A stretch of DNA of 12,720 nt from JAWLFI01 sp041685645 (GTDB taxonomy: Bacteria > Bacteroidota > Bacteroidia > Chitinophagales > Saprospiraceae): contig JAWLFI010000069.1 of NCBI GenBank assembly GCA_041685645.1, positions 1 through 12,720 on the forward strand, given 5' to 3'. Numbering within the stretch: position 1 is the stretch's first letter; every line of letters begins with the position of its first letter. A program made the translations under genes and the position numbers. The notes below the pieces were generated by a model. The model was not told the origin of the DNA. It did not search any database and saw only the letters and a program-made list of their open reading frames with translations. Shown one piece after another: positions 1 to 7,026 of the stretch.

Positions 1-206
1 GGAGGGGGAATTTTGTCCTAATTTGACAAAGAGTTATCAAGATTTACGCCTTCGCGTGAAATTTCGAAAGAGCGGCCCTGTGCTCGTCGTGCTTTTCTTT
101 GTGTAGGTTGTGACAAATTACGAATATCGAAAAGCCAAAAGCCAAAAGCCAAAAGCCAAAAGCGAATATGACGCTAGTCTGAACATAAAAGCACTACAAA
201 ATTCCT
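1..206. other. Non-coding left edge upstream of the acyl-CoA dehydrogenase gene
   Basis: No convincing gene is seen here. A plus-strand frame is open from base 2 to a TAG at 104-106, but it has no recognisable protein character and could equally be the tail of a gene outside the window or chance. The right part holds the heptamer tandem repeat at 130-164. No tRNA-like or other RNA fold was recognised. Confidence 0.5.
130..164. repeat. Heptamer tandem repeat (AAAAGCC)n
   Basis: Four perfect tandem copies of AAAAGCC (130-157) are followed by a fifth unit, AAAAGCG, with one change (158-164). The array is flanked by direct copies of CGAATAT at 121-127 and 163-169, the right one overlapping the last unit. 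It lies about 43 bp upstream of the promoter-like TATATTTG of the acyl-CoA dehydrogenase gene. A 7-bp unit in non-coding DNA can vary in copy number by replication slippage; any effect on the downstream gene is inference. Confidence 0.9.
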
Positions 207-214
207 TATATTTG
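207..214 (+). promoter_or_regulatory. Bacteroidota-type -7 promoter element for the acyl-CoA dehydrogenase gene
   Basis: TATATTTG is a perfect match to the TAnnTTTG -7 consensus known for the Bacteroidota primary sigma factor, and it ends 21 bp before the ATG at 236. No clear TTG -33 element is present at the usual spacing, so only the -7 half is supported. A start point about 7 nt downstream would leave a 5' leader of roughly 15 nt. Confidence 0.55.
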
Positions 215-235
215 TGCGACTAAAATTTGACATCT

Positions 236-1381
236 ATGCTCACGAATACCCAAATCGAAAACCTCGCCCTCATCCGACAAAGCGCAAAGGATTTTGCAGA
301 AACCTACATTCGACCTCACGTCATGGAGTGGGACGAAAGTCAGGAATTCCCTAAAGATCTGATGCATAAAATGGGCGAACAGGGCTTTTTGGGCGTGATC
401 GTACCCGAAGAATACGGAGGAGCGGGTTTGGGATATCACGAATATATCGCCGTGATTGAAGAAATCACGAAAGTTGATCCATCCGTGGGCTTGAGTTTAG
501 CTGCTCATAATTCTCTTTGCACCAATCACATCCTACAGTTCGGTAGCGAAGAACAAAAAAAGAAATATCTCCCCAAATTAGCCACCGGAAAATGGATCGG
601 AGCCTGGGGGCTCACTGAGCCCAATACCGGTTCGGATGCCGGCCGGATGAAGTGCGTCGCCAAAAAAGACGGAGATGACTATATTATAAATGGCAACAAA
701 TCCTGGATCACACACGGCATTTCGGGAGAAGTTGCCGTGGTCATCGTACGAACCGGAGATCTTTTGGATAGCCGGGGAATGACCGCTTTTATCATAGAAC
801 GCGACTTCGAAGGCTTCAAGGGAGGAAAAAAGGAAAACAAATTGGGCATGAGAGCTTCTGAAACAGCAGAGCTCATTTTTGATAATTGCAGAGTGTCGAA
901 AAACCAAATGGTCGGAGAAGAAGGCCAGGGATTTATCCAGGCAATGAAAATTCTCGATGGCGGGCGCATTTCTATTGCAGCACTCTCATTGGGCATAGCT
1001 AAAGGCGCTTACGAAGCCAGTGTCAAATACTCCAAAGAAAGAGAGCAATTTGGCAAGCCCATCAGCCACTTTCAGGGCATTGCCTTTAAGCTTGCCGATA
1101 TGCATACCAAAATCCAGGCGTCTGAATTATTGACTCAAAAAGCCGCTGACCTCAAAAATAATAATGAAGAGGTGACAACCGCTTCCGCCATGGCGAAATA
1201 TTACGCCAGTGAGGCCTGTGTAGAGATTGCCACTGACGCAATCCAGGTGCATGGAGGGTATGGATATACTAAGGACTTCCCGGTAGAAAAATTCTTTAGA
1301 GACTCCAAACTTTGCACGATTGGTGAAGGAACGAGTGAAATTCAAAAACTCGTCATTTCCCGAAATGAACTCAAATCCTAA
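236..1381 (+). CDS. Acyl-CoA dehydrogenase (FAD-dependent, short/branched-chain type)
   Basis: This is a soluble flavoenzyme that oxidises an acyl-CoA to the trans-2-enoyl-CoA in fatty-acid or branched-chain amino-acid breakdown, passing electrons to ETF. The 381-residue length is typical. The N-terminal helical domain (about 1-115) is followed by the beta domain with the FAD/substrate signature GLTEPNTGSDA, and by the C-terminal helical domain with HGGYGY (about 339-344). The catalytic base is expected to be Glu364 in GEGTSEIQ, where the family more often has YEGT. I chose the ATG at 236 over an in-frame TTG at 227: the ATG sits well behind the TATATTTG promoter, and the extra residues (MTS) add nothing. 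Substrate chain length cannot be told from sequence. The gene converges on the NUDIX gene across a 30-bp gap. No ETF or thiolase gene is adjacent. Confidence 0.95.
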   Translation: MLTNTQIENLALIRQSAKDFAETYIRPHVMEWDESQEFPKDLMHKMGEQGFLGVIVPEEYGGAGLGYHEYIAVIEEITKVDPSVGLSLAAHNSLCTNHILQFGSEEQKKKYLPKLATGKWIGAWGLTEPNTGSDAGRMKCVAKKDGDDYIINGNKSWITHGISGEVAVVIVRTGDLLDSRGMTAFIIERDFEGFKGGKKENKLGMRASETAELIFDNCRVSKNQMVGEEGQGFIQAMKILDGGRISIAALSLGIAKGAYEASVKYSKEREQFGKPISHFQGIAFKLADMHTKIQASELLTQKAADLKNNNEEVTTASAMAKYYASEACVEIATDAIQVHGGYGYTKDFPVEKFFRDSKLCTIGEGTSEIQKLVISRNELKS

Positions 1382-1411
1382 GAAGGTATATCAGTGGTTT
1401 AAGACTGCATA

Positions 1412-2044
1412 TTATTCCATATTATTATTGCGGAGTAGATCTACTATAGTCTCATAGGTCTGGTAATTCCCCTCGGACTGAAATTCCTCCAAAGTGAGCC
1501 ATTTTACTTCTACTATATTTTCCTCCACCTGAGGTTGGGCGTTCTCACCGGCAGACTCCATTTTATACCAATGTGTAAATTTGAGAATGCGATTACTCCT
1601 CAGTTTATAAGTATGTCGCGTAACACCCAAATCCTCGACCAATTTCAAGTCCTTTAAGTTCGTCTCCTCCTCCACTTCCCGCAAAGCAGCCTTTTCAATG
1701 GTTTCCCCCTTTTCGATCTTGCCCTTGGGTAAATCCCATTTATTCAAACGATATATGAATAAATACTTTTGATCACTTTTGCGCTGAACCAGGCCCCCAG
1801 CCGCTATAATGGGGTCAAACAAAGACTCCAAAACTTCAACGGCATCATCCAGATCAGAAGCCACCAAAACTACCCCGGGATGGTCCGTGTTCTTTTCCAA
1901 AAGATCAATATAGTGTAATAAAAATTTCTTCTTCCCGGGGAAAGGAGCCACTAAGCTTCCCTGCTTCATCGCCTTATTGTAGTCATCTCCACTCTTTCCG
2001 GATACAATCGTTAGCGGCGTGTCGTAAATATGTATTTTGTACAT
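1412..2044 (-). CDS. NUDIX hydrolase with N-terminal extension
   Basis: NUDIX enzymes hydrolyse nucleoside diphosphates linked to another moiety, using a metal bound by the Nudix box. Here the box spans residues 108-130: Gly108, then five residues, Glu114, seven residues, and REVEEETNL, which fits GX5EX7REUXEEXGU except that Asn replaces the last Gly. That change is common enough not to imply inactivity. Residues 1-78 form an extra N-terminal region rich in charged and hydrophobic residues, with no motif I recognise; the Nudix fold starts near residue 79 (IIAAGGLV). The 210-residue protein is thus longer than a minimal Nudix domain of about 140. The gene is divergent from pyrE across only 22 bp. 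Substrate is unknown; house-cleaning of nucleotides or cleavage of dinucleoside polyphosphates are both possible. Confidence 0.88.
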   Translation of the reverse strand: MYKIHIYDTPLTIVSGKSGDDYNKAMKQGSLVAPFPGKKKFLLHYIDLLEKNTDHPGVVLVASDLDDAVEVLESLFDPIIAAGGLVQRKSDQKYLFIYRLNKWDLPKGKIEKGETIEKAALREVEEETNLKDLKLVEDLGVTRHTYKLRSNRILKFTHWYKMESAGENAQPQVEENIVEVKWLTLEEFQSEGNYQTYETIVDLLRNNNME

Positions 2045-2047
2045 TTG
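2040..2047 (+). promoter_or_regulatory. Bacteroidota-type -7 promoter element for pyrE
   Basis: TACATTTG matches the TAnnTTTG -7 consensus exactly and ends 19 bp before the pyrE ATG at 2067. It overlaps the start codon of the divergent NUDIX gene (complement of 2042-2044), so polymerase bound here would cover the NUDIX start. No good TTG -33 box is seen at 17-23 bp spacing, so the call rests on the -7 half and its position. Confidence 0.5.
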
Positions 2048-2066
2048 TGTCGGTTAAAAAAAATTC

Positions 2067-2711
2067 ATGGAATCAGCAGATAAAGATTTAGCCCGTTCCC
2101 TACTGCAAATAAAAGCAATTCAACTGAGTCCTCAAAAGCCCTTTACCTGGGCTTCAGGCTTAAAGAGTCCTATCTATTGCGACAATAGGCTCAGTTTGTC
2201 TCACCCGGACTTGCGAACGACAATCAAAAATATGATTTGTTCGCGAATTCAACAGCTTTCGGCTGAAGTAAATGTAATCGCCGGGGTAGCCACGGCCGGC
2301 ATTCCTCAGGCTACTTTAGTTGCCCATCAACTCGAATTACCCCTGATTTACGTTCGATCCAAACCCAAAGGGCATGGAAGAAAAAACTTAATTGAAGGTC
2401 AGATGCTCGAAAATATGCATCGGGCTATAGTTATTGAGGATTTGATATCGACCGGCCAATCTTCCTTAAAAGCAGTCAATGCCCTGAGAGAAATTGGCAT
2501 AGAGGTTGTAGAAGTTATCAGTATATTTACTTACGGATTAGAAGCGGCAAAAAATGCTTTCAATGAAGCGCAATGTCCCTTCTATTCCCTCACAAATTAT
2601 CAAACACTGTTGGAAGTAGCTCAGCACAATGAGATGATTCTCCCCGATGAAAGGGACATCTTGCGCCGATGGAGAGAGAATCCGCAGTTATGGACAGAAG
2701 AAAATAATTAA
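2067..2711 (+). CDS. pyrE: Orotate phosphoribosyltransferase
   Basis: PyrE transfers the phosphoribosyl group of PRPP to orotate, giving OMP in de novo UMP synthesis; it acts in the cytosol as a homodimer. The PRPP-binding motif is IVIEDLISTGQS (121-132). The mobile catalytic loop YVRSKPKGHGRKNLIEG (95-111) supplies Lys and His residues to the partner active site, and the orotate-side segment FTWASGLKSPIYCDNR lies at 26-41. The 214-residue length is normal. The ATG at 2067 follows a promoter-like TACATTTG. The M42 peptidase gene starts only 4 nt after the stop, so the two are probably cotranscribed. pyrF is not in the window. Confidence 0.96.
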   Translation: MESADKDLARSLLQIKAIQLSPQKPFTWASGLKSPIYCDNRLSLSHPDLRTTIKNMICSRIQQLSAEVNVIAGVATAGIPQATLVAHQLELPLIYVRSKPKGHGRKNLIEGQMLENMHRAIVIEDLISTGQSSLKAVNALREIGIEVVEVISIFTYGLEAAKNAFNEAQCPFYSLTNYQTLLEVAQHNEMILPDERDILRRWRENPQLWTEENN

Positions 2712-2715
2712 ACAG

Positions 2716-3795
2716 ATGGAGTTTATCGATAAAAAAGCAGAAGAGTTCTTATTCGACTATTTGAGTAAAACCGCCCCAACGGGTAGTGAAGTGGAAGGGC
2801 AAAAAACCTGGGTGGAATACATTACCCCTTATGTAGATGAATGGGACCGAGATACCTACGGCACTGCCTACGGCATCATCAATCCCGGACGAGACTTTAA
2901 AGTAGTTATAGAGGCGCATGCCGATGAAATTTCCTGGATGGTAAGTCACATCAGTGATGACGGATTCATACGCGTAGTGCGCAATGGGGGATCAGATCAC
3001 GTCATTGCTCCTGCAAAACGTGCCTTTATTCATGGTAGCCAGGGCCCTGTAAAAGCTGTCTTTGGGTGGCCTGCGATCCATCTAAGAAAAGGAAAAGATG
3101 CCAAACTCGCCCCCTCCATGGACAACATATACCTCGACGTGGGCGCTCCGGACAAAGATGCTGTGCTGGCCAAAGGGATTCACGTAGGCGCTATCGCCAC
3201 CTTCGAAGATGGCTTTGAAGCGCTAAATGAAAATTACTACATTGGACGCGCCCTGGACAATCGACTCGGTGGCTTTGCCATTGCACAAGTAGCCAGAGCC
3301 CTTTTCGAAAACAAGGACGATTTACCCTTTAGCCTGTACATCGTAAATGCCGTGCAGGAAGAAGTGGGTCTGAGAGGAGCTCAGATGATCGCTGAACGGA
3401 TCCAGCCCGATGCAGCCATCGTAATCGATGTCACTCACGATACGACGACCCCAATGCTCGACGTCAAGAAAAACGGGGAAATCAAATGCGGAGAAGGGCC
3501 TTCCGTAACCTATGCGCCGGCTGTTCACAATATTCTCAGAGATCTCATCATAAAAACAGCGGAGAATCAAGACATTCCCATTCAAAGAGAAGCTTCCTCC
3601 CGTTCTACGGGAACCGACACAGATGCCTTTGCCTATTCCAATGCCGGCGTGCCGGCTGCCTTGCTTTCCATACCTCTTCGATATATGCACACAACTGTCG
3701 AAATGGCTCACAGAAAAGATATTGAGCATCTGATCCAATTGATGTACGAATCGGTAAAAGCCATTGAAAATAAACACAATTTTCACTACTTTTAG
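2716..3795 (+). CDS. M42 family metallo-aminopeptidase (TET/glucanase-M type)
   Basis: This 359-residue cytosolic protein belongs to peptidase family M42, whose members use two metal ions to remove N-terminal residues from peptides and often assemble into dodecameric tetrahedra. All expected positions are visible. His68 lies in EAHADEISWM. Asp181, in GRALDNRLGG, bridges the metals. Glu215 (base) and Glu216 lie in NAVQEEVGLRG. Asp238 lies in VIDVTHD, and His325 in IPLRYMHTTVEM. The start is the ATG at 2716, 4 nt after the pyrE stop; a start at 2647 would overlap pyrE by 65 nt and encode no conserved sequence. Specificity (glutamyl, leucyl or other) cannot be assigned. Pairing with pyrE suggests shared expression, not a shared pathway. 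The last codons may also carry a weak promoter for the next gene. Confidence 0.92.
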   Translation: MEFIDKKAEEFLFDYLSKTAPTGSEVEGQKTWVEYITPYVDEWDRDTYGTAYGIINPGRDFKVVIEAHADEISWMVSHISDDGFIRVVRNGGSDHVIAPAKRAFIHGSQGPVKAVFGWPAIHLRKGKDAKLAPSMDNIYLDVGAPDKDAVLAKGIHVGAIATFEDGFEALNENYYIGRALDNRLGGFAIAQVARALFENKDDLPFSLYIVNAVQEEVGLRGAQMIAERIQPDAAIVIDVTHDTTTPMLDVKKNGEIKCGEGPSVTYAPAVHNILRDLIIKTAENQDIPIQREASSRSTGTDTDAFAYSNAGVPAALLSIPLRYMHTTVEMAHRKDIEHLIQLMYESVKAIENKHNFHYF

Positions 3796-3816
3796 CATAG
3801 CCCCCTAAATTGGGTT

Positions 3817-4665
3817 ATGAAAACCTGGGCAATGCCATCGATTTTACTTCATACACATCTATTCATTGCCCTCTGTGCTATCATCTTAAGCTGGGGTACG
3901 CAGAAGGTCTTAGGCCTTCCTCCATTACCGCTGGCTTATTATAGCATTTTGGGATTGGGTACTATCTGCGTATATAATCTACACCGGGCATATGGGCTGA
4001 CTGGCATTAAAACGAAAAATTGGCCGCCGCGCTTTGTCGCATTTTACAATTTGCGCTATCTCAATGGAATAATTAGTGGCTTATCAATCATACTCATCCT
4101 TTGGCTATTACTCAGCCACCCCGAATTGTGGACCTGGGCTCTGGTGCCTCCGGTTGCACTTGCTATCCTTTACATCCTTCCTTTGCGCAATGGGCGCAGC
4201 CTTCGACAGGTGCCATTTTTAAAAATTTTCATCATTGCCGCAACCTGGACATGGGTTTCGGCCTGGCTCCCTCTGGTCATTAGCGGAGGTACTGTTGATT
4301 CAGATCACTGGGTCTTTTTGGCACACCGCTTCCTTTTTATTTTTGCTATCACTATCCCCTTTGATATTCGGGATGTATACACCGACAGAAGTTCTCATGT
4401 AAAAACCCTGCCCTCATATTACGGTATCCAAGGCAGTAAACTATCAGCCATTGGAATCTCTGTCGTGGCTTTTTTGCTCCTACTGCCTTTATTGTACACA
4501 CAGTTTTTACCCCTGACGATGACTCCAGTTTACTTTCTCGTATTTGTGGGCAGTGTGGCAGGCATTTACTGGAGTTCACCCAGCCGCTCAGAGTTCTACT
4601 TTGGCTATCTCCTTGATGGTTTGATGCTACTTTTAGGAGGGATGGAGGTTTGGGCCAGCCAATAA
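3817..4665 (+). CDS. UbiA-like polytopic membrane protein with degenerate first Asp motif
   Basis: The 282-residue protein is strongly hydrophobic, with about eight to nine likely membrane helices. UbiA enzymes attach prenyl chains to aromatic acceptors, using two Asp-rich motifs that bind Mg-diphosphate. The second motif is well kept: FDIRDVYTDR followed by VKTLP (D183, D186, D190), as in UbiA members. The first, normally NDxxD-like, appears as VYNLHRA (about 52-58), keeping the Asn but no Asp. The C-terminal helix has another Asp (D267). It may therefore be a distant prenyltransferase with altered diphosphate binding or a relative that lost activity; I give it no substrate. It begins 21 nt after the M42 gene. 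A weak promoter, TTG (3764-3766)-N20-TACTTTTA (3787-3794), lies within the end of that gene. No quinone-biosynthesis gene is adjacent. Confidence 0.7.
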   Translation: MKTWAMPSILLHTHLFIALCAIILSWGTQKVLGLPPLPLAYYSILGLGTICVYNLHRAYGLTGIKTKNWPPRFVAFYNLRYLNGIISGLSIILILWLLLSHPELWTWALVPPVALAILYILPLRNGRSLRQVPFLKIFIIAATWTWVSAWLPLVISGGTVDSDHWVFLAHRFLFIFAITIPFDIRDVYTDRSSHVKTLPSYYGIQGSKLSAIGISVVAFLLLLPLLYTQFLPLTMTPVYFLVFVGSVAGIYWSSPSRSEFYFGYLLDGLMLLLGGMEVWASQ

Positions 4666-4788
4666 ATAAGGATACTTATCAGCGCAGAATGTACAAGCTT
4701 AAAACTATTAACAAAAAACTAAGGAATCAATAAAACCTTTGTAATCTATTCCACCGGCTATCTATAATTTATCCCATCTCTGAATCAA

Positions 4789-5565
4789 TCACTTCATGGC
4801 TTCGGGCACATTGAGCTTCCAATTGTATTCCTTGTATTCGATTTCAGCATAATCAGGCAAATCACCTGTCGCAAAAGCGCGGATAAATCCCTCTACAGAC
4901 CCGTACCGATCCTTAAAATCTCCGCCGTACCACTTCAATATCCGGGATAGTTTCCAGTCAGATCCATTGATGTCATTTTTTCCGGATTCATTCACGAAAA
5001 ATGAGGCTTGCTTTTCCAATTGTTTCTTGAGACTTGACCCCTCGTACGCTTCATTCAAAAGCTTGGGGCAGGAAACCGAAGCGCAATTGACCGCTACGTG
5101 AATGAGTGGTTCGTCAAAATACTTTCGCAAAATTCCGTGCTCGACATTATTGAGGTCATAAGTCTCTCCTCCAATTTCTATGAATTTGATATCCCACGGG
5201 GTGTTGACAAAAGGTATCCCCCCGGCAATATCCTTGATCGACTCTACCGGATAGTGATCTAATATTAGATCTATCGTAAAGGCATTGTACACATTGAGCC
5301 AATAGGCAATTTGGTCTTCTTTGGCCCACTTTTCTTCATTCGGAGGATGAGATCGAAGTTGATCCAAATAGGCCTCCAAATCTGTTCGATCATTGAGGAA
5401 GCCCTCGTAATCCACACCTCCCCGATCATCTACATGTTTCTCCAGAAGTTGAGTGAAAGCTAAGTGTGAAGGAGGTTCAGCAACTCCATTATCGAAAGAT
5501 GCTTTGGCTTTACACCCCATCAATAAAAGCCCGGCAAAGAGAAGATAAAAATATTTGTGAATCAT
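4789..5565 (-). CDS. DUF547-domain lipoprotein
   Basis: A 258-residue protein with a lipoprotein signal: a hydrophobic stretch to LLMGC with Cys18 as the acylated residue, so it is expected to be anchored in the envelope. The mature part matches DUF547, a family of unknown biochemical role, through YWLNVYNAFTI (88-98), TPWD (122-125), LNNVEHGILR (138-147) and IHVAVNCASVSCP (155-167), with conserved-looking His156, Cys161 and Cys166, and a C-terminal WKLN. It is the last gene of the minus-strand run. Its ATG overlaps the anti-sigma stop by 4 nt (ATGA, 5562-5565), which implies translational coupling to the regulator. That placement suggests it is a target or a partner of the sigma system; this is inference. 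Confidence 0.88.
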   Translation of the reverse strand: MIHKYFYLLFAGLLLMGCKAKASFDNGVAEPPSHLAFTQLLEKHVDDRGGVDYEGFLNDRTDLEAYLDQLRSHPPNEEKWAKEDQIAYWLNVYNAFTIDLILDHYPVESIKDIAGGIPFVNTPWDIKFIEIGGETYDLNNVEHGILRKYFDEPLIHVAVNCASVSCPKLLNEAYEGSSLKKQLEKQASFFVNESGKNDINGSDWKLSRILKWYGGDFKDRYGSVEGFIRAFATGDLPDYAEIEYKEYNWKLNVPEAMK

Positions 5566-5801
5566 GATTTTTGAATTTCCCTGTCCAATTCGATTAAAAT
5601 GCTGCGTTTATCTTCTTCAGATAAACTTTCTGACGAAGGGGGATTTAAAAGCAATCGCTCTATATCATTCCAGTGCTTATAAAAGCGCAGGCAAGGCTTA
5701 CACATCAAAAGGTGAAACCTTAACTCTAATCTTTTCAGCCAGGACAAGCGATGTTCCTTCGCTTGCTCAATGGCTCGTGTTGCTTCCTTACAATTCATCA
5801 T
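5562..5801 (-). CDS. Small zinc-finger anti-sigma factor (ZAS/zf-HC2-like), soluble
   Basis: The protein has only 79 residues. It carries the HxxxCxxC zinc-binding signature of ZAS anti-sigma factors as HLLMCKPC (His30, Cys34, Cys37), with an upstream Cys4 as a plausible fourth ligand. Such domains hold their partner ECF sigma factor inactive. There is no transmembrane segment, so it should be cytosolic. That differs from the many anti-sigma factors that cross the membrane, and points to an intracellular or redox/zinc signal or a loosely coupled sensor. It overlaps the upstream sigma gene by 4 nt (ATGA, 5798-5801) and the downstream DUF547 gene by 4 nt, the arrangement expected for a cognate pair made in fixed ratio. 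Confidence 0.8.
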   Translation of the reverse strand: MMNCKEATRAIEQAKEHRLSWLKRLELRFHLLMCKPCLRFYKHWNDIERLLLNPPSSESLSEEDKRSILIELDREIQKS

Positions 5802-6358
5802 TCGTTCAGCCAGTTATTTTCCAGGCACTGCCGGAGCTTCAATTTTGCTCTGTGAATCAGTACCCAGTAATTAGACGAAGAAATATCGAGTTCCTTACAA
5901 ATCCTATTCGAAGACCAACCTTCCATGTACTTAAAGACAAAAGCCATTTTTTGTTGCTCAGATAGATCATTTTGACACAATTGCAGGAAAGCCCAAAACT
6001 CCGTGCGCTCCGCTTCGTCCATATCGGAACTAAAAAAAGCGCTGGAAGGTGCCTGCGTCCAATTCCCCTTGCCGTCGAAAAGTACGGCGTCAATGTTATC
6101 ATGATCATCCAGGCTATCCGTGGGCTTTCGCTTCTTTGCTCTAAAATGGTCGATCATCTTGTGCTTTATGATCGTATAAAGCCAAGCCAGGGCATTGGAA
6201 TTTTCTCTAAACTTGTCCCTATTTTTATATGCCGCAATAAAGGTCTCCTGCACCAGGTCTTTCGCCAGAGCATCATCGCCCACGCGTTTGATAATATAAG
6301 AGTACAAGGGATCGCTGTATTCCTCGACCCAGCTCCTCAAATCAGCTTCGGAAAGCAT
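5798..6358 (-). CDS. ECF-type RNA polymerase sigma factor
   Basis: A 186-residue sigma-70 family protein of the ECF group (regions 2 and 4 only), which directs RNA polymerase to a small regulon. Region 2 lies at about 12-76: DLVQETFIAAYKNRDKF, then ALAWLYTIIKHKMIDHFR, the core-binding and -10 recognition helices. An acidic linker covers about 80-120. Region 4 lies at about 121-180: LSEQQKMAFVFKYMEGWS, ICKELDISSSNYWVLIHRAK, with the helix-turn-helix that reads the -35 element. The start is 3 nt after the stop of the preceding lipoprotein gene, and the end overlaps its probable anti-sigma gene. The gene is probably autoregulated as is common for ECF factors, but no promoter pair is evident just upstream. 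Confidence 0.92.
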   Translation of the reverse strand: MLSEADLRSWVEEYSDPLYSYIIKRVGDDALAKDLVQETFIAAYKNRDKFRENSNALAWLYTIIKHKMIDHFRAKKRKPTDSLDDHDNIDAVLFDGKGNWTQAPSSAFFSSDMDEAERTEFWAFLQLCQNDLSEQQKMAFVFKYMEGWSSNRICKELDISSSNYWVLIHRAKLKLRQCLENNWLNE

Positions 6359-6361
6359 AAA

Positions 6362-7000
6362 TTATTGATTGGATTTCTCGGCAATGAATGCCAATGCGAT
6401 ATCTTTTGCAATCTGTAGCCTTTCCTCCGAAGTTTTAGGATATTTCACTGAAATCGCAAACAAATAATTATCGCCCATGGCAAATTCCAATGTTGAAGTA
6501 CCATCGTTCCAAACGGCAAAACTGCCCACCCCATTCACTCTTAAATAATCAAAATCTAACTCGTTGACATACTCATTGTCCTTAGGTGGTTTGACCTTCT
6601 GACTTAAAGAACGCTGGGCGAATCGTTCGATGCTCCCGGGCTTGGTATTCTTATTGAATTTTATTTCGACTGAGCCTTCAGAGCTGGCGTGGAAGTAATT
6701 CCCTGATTTCTTTCGGGATATGGTTTCAGATGGAGTCCATGCCAATCGGCAACCGCCGTTATTAGTGCCGTATTTACTCAGCCCCACGGGATTAGATTTA
6801 AAATTAGCGGCATCGGGAAAGTGCTTTTGCAAGACATTCCGATCTACTAATTGACATAATTCCTCCTCTTCTGCAACTGAAAAATCGAAGTCCTCATATT
6901 GTCCTTCGGGGAAATCTACATCAGTAACAACTTTTCCCTCTTTGTCTTGAGCGCAAGCCAGAAAAGCAAGCAAAGACAAAACAATGAATGCATATTTCAT
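6362..7000 (-). CDS. Lipoprotein of unknown function upstream of the ECF sigma gene
   Basis: I do not recognise a family. From the ATG at 7000 the product has 212 residues, beginning with a short Lys-Tyr, a hydrophobic run and LLAFLAC, so Cys16 is a plausible lipidation site; Phe at -3 is a loose lipobox. The mature part is mixed alpha/beta in character with Cys49 and Cys84, a GGCRLAW segment and VNGVGSFAVWNDG (155-167). A GTG 45 nt further upstream would overlap rimM and put non-signal residues before the signal peptide, so I reject it. It starts 26 nt after the rimM stop and ends 3 nt before the sigma gene, so it is probably cotranscribed with the sigma/anti-sigma pair and could be part of that signalling unit. 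Confidence 0.75.
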   Translation of the reverse strand: MKYAFIVLSLLAFLACAQDKEGKVVTDVDFPEGQYEDFDFSVAEEEELCQLVDRNVLQKHFPDAANFKSNPVGLSKYGTNNGGCRLAWTPSETISRKKSGNYFHASSEGSVEIKFNKNTKPGSIERFAQRSLSQKVKPPKDNEYVNELDFDYLRVNGVGSFAVWNDGTSTLEFAMGDNYLFAISVKYPKTSEERLQIAKDIALAFIAEKSNQ

Positions 7001-7026
7001 AAGATATCTATTTATTGATTCAACAA

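Noticed and set aside
2..106. Frame open from the left edge to a TAG, possible tail of an upstream gene
   Set aside because: Only 34 codons, no recognisable motif, and no start visible; cannot be told from chance.
227..235. In-frame TTG as the acyl-CoA dehydrogenase start
   Set aside because: The ATG at 236 fits the family length and the promoter spacing; the extra three residues are not conserved.
2647..2715. Longer M42 peptidase start inside pyrE
   Set aside because: It would overlap pyrE by 65 nt and encodes no family sequence; the ATG at 2716 aligns with M42 proteins.
4666..4788. Possible bidirectional terminator between the convergent UbiA-like and DUF547 genes
   Set aside because: Only weak stems are visible (ATAAG-GATA-CTTAT at its left; AAGG/CCTT before a T-run on the minus strand); 4-5 bp is too little to call.
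5564..6418. Two plus-strand open frames (5564-5965 and 5972-6418) opposite the sigma/anti-sigma genes
   Set aside because: They lie antisense to well-supported genes and their translations show no family character.
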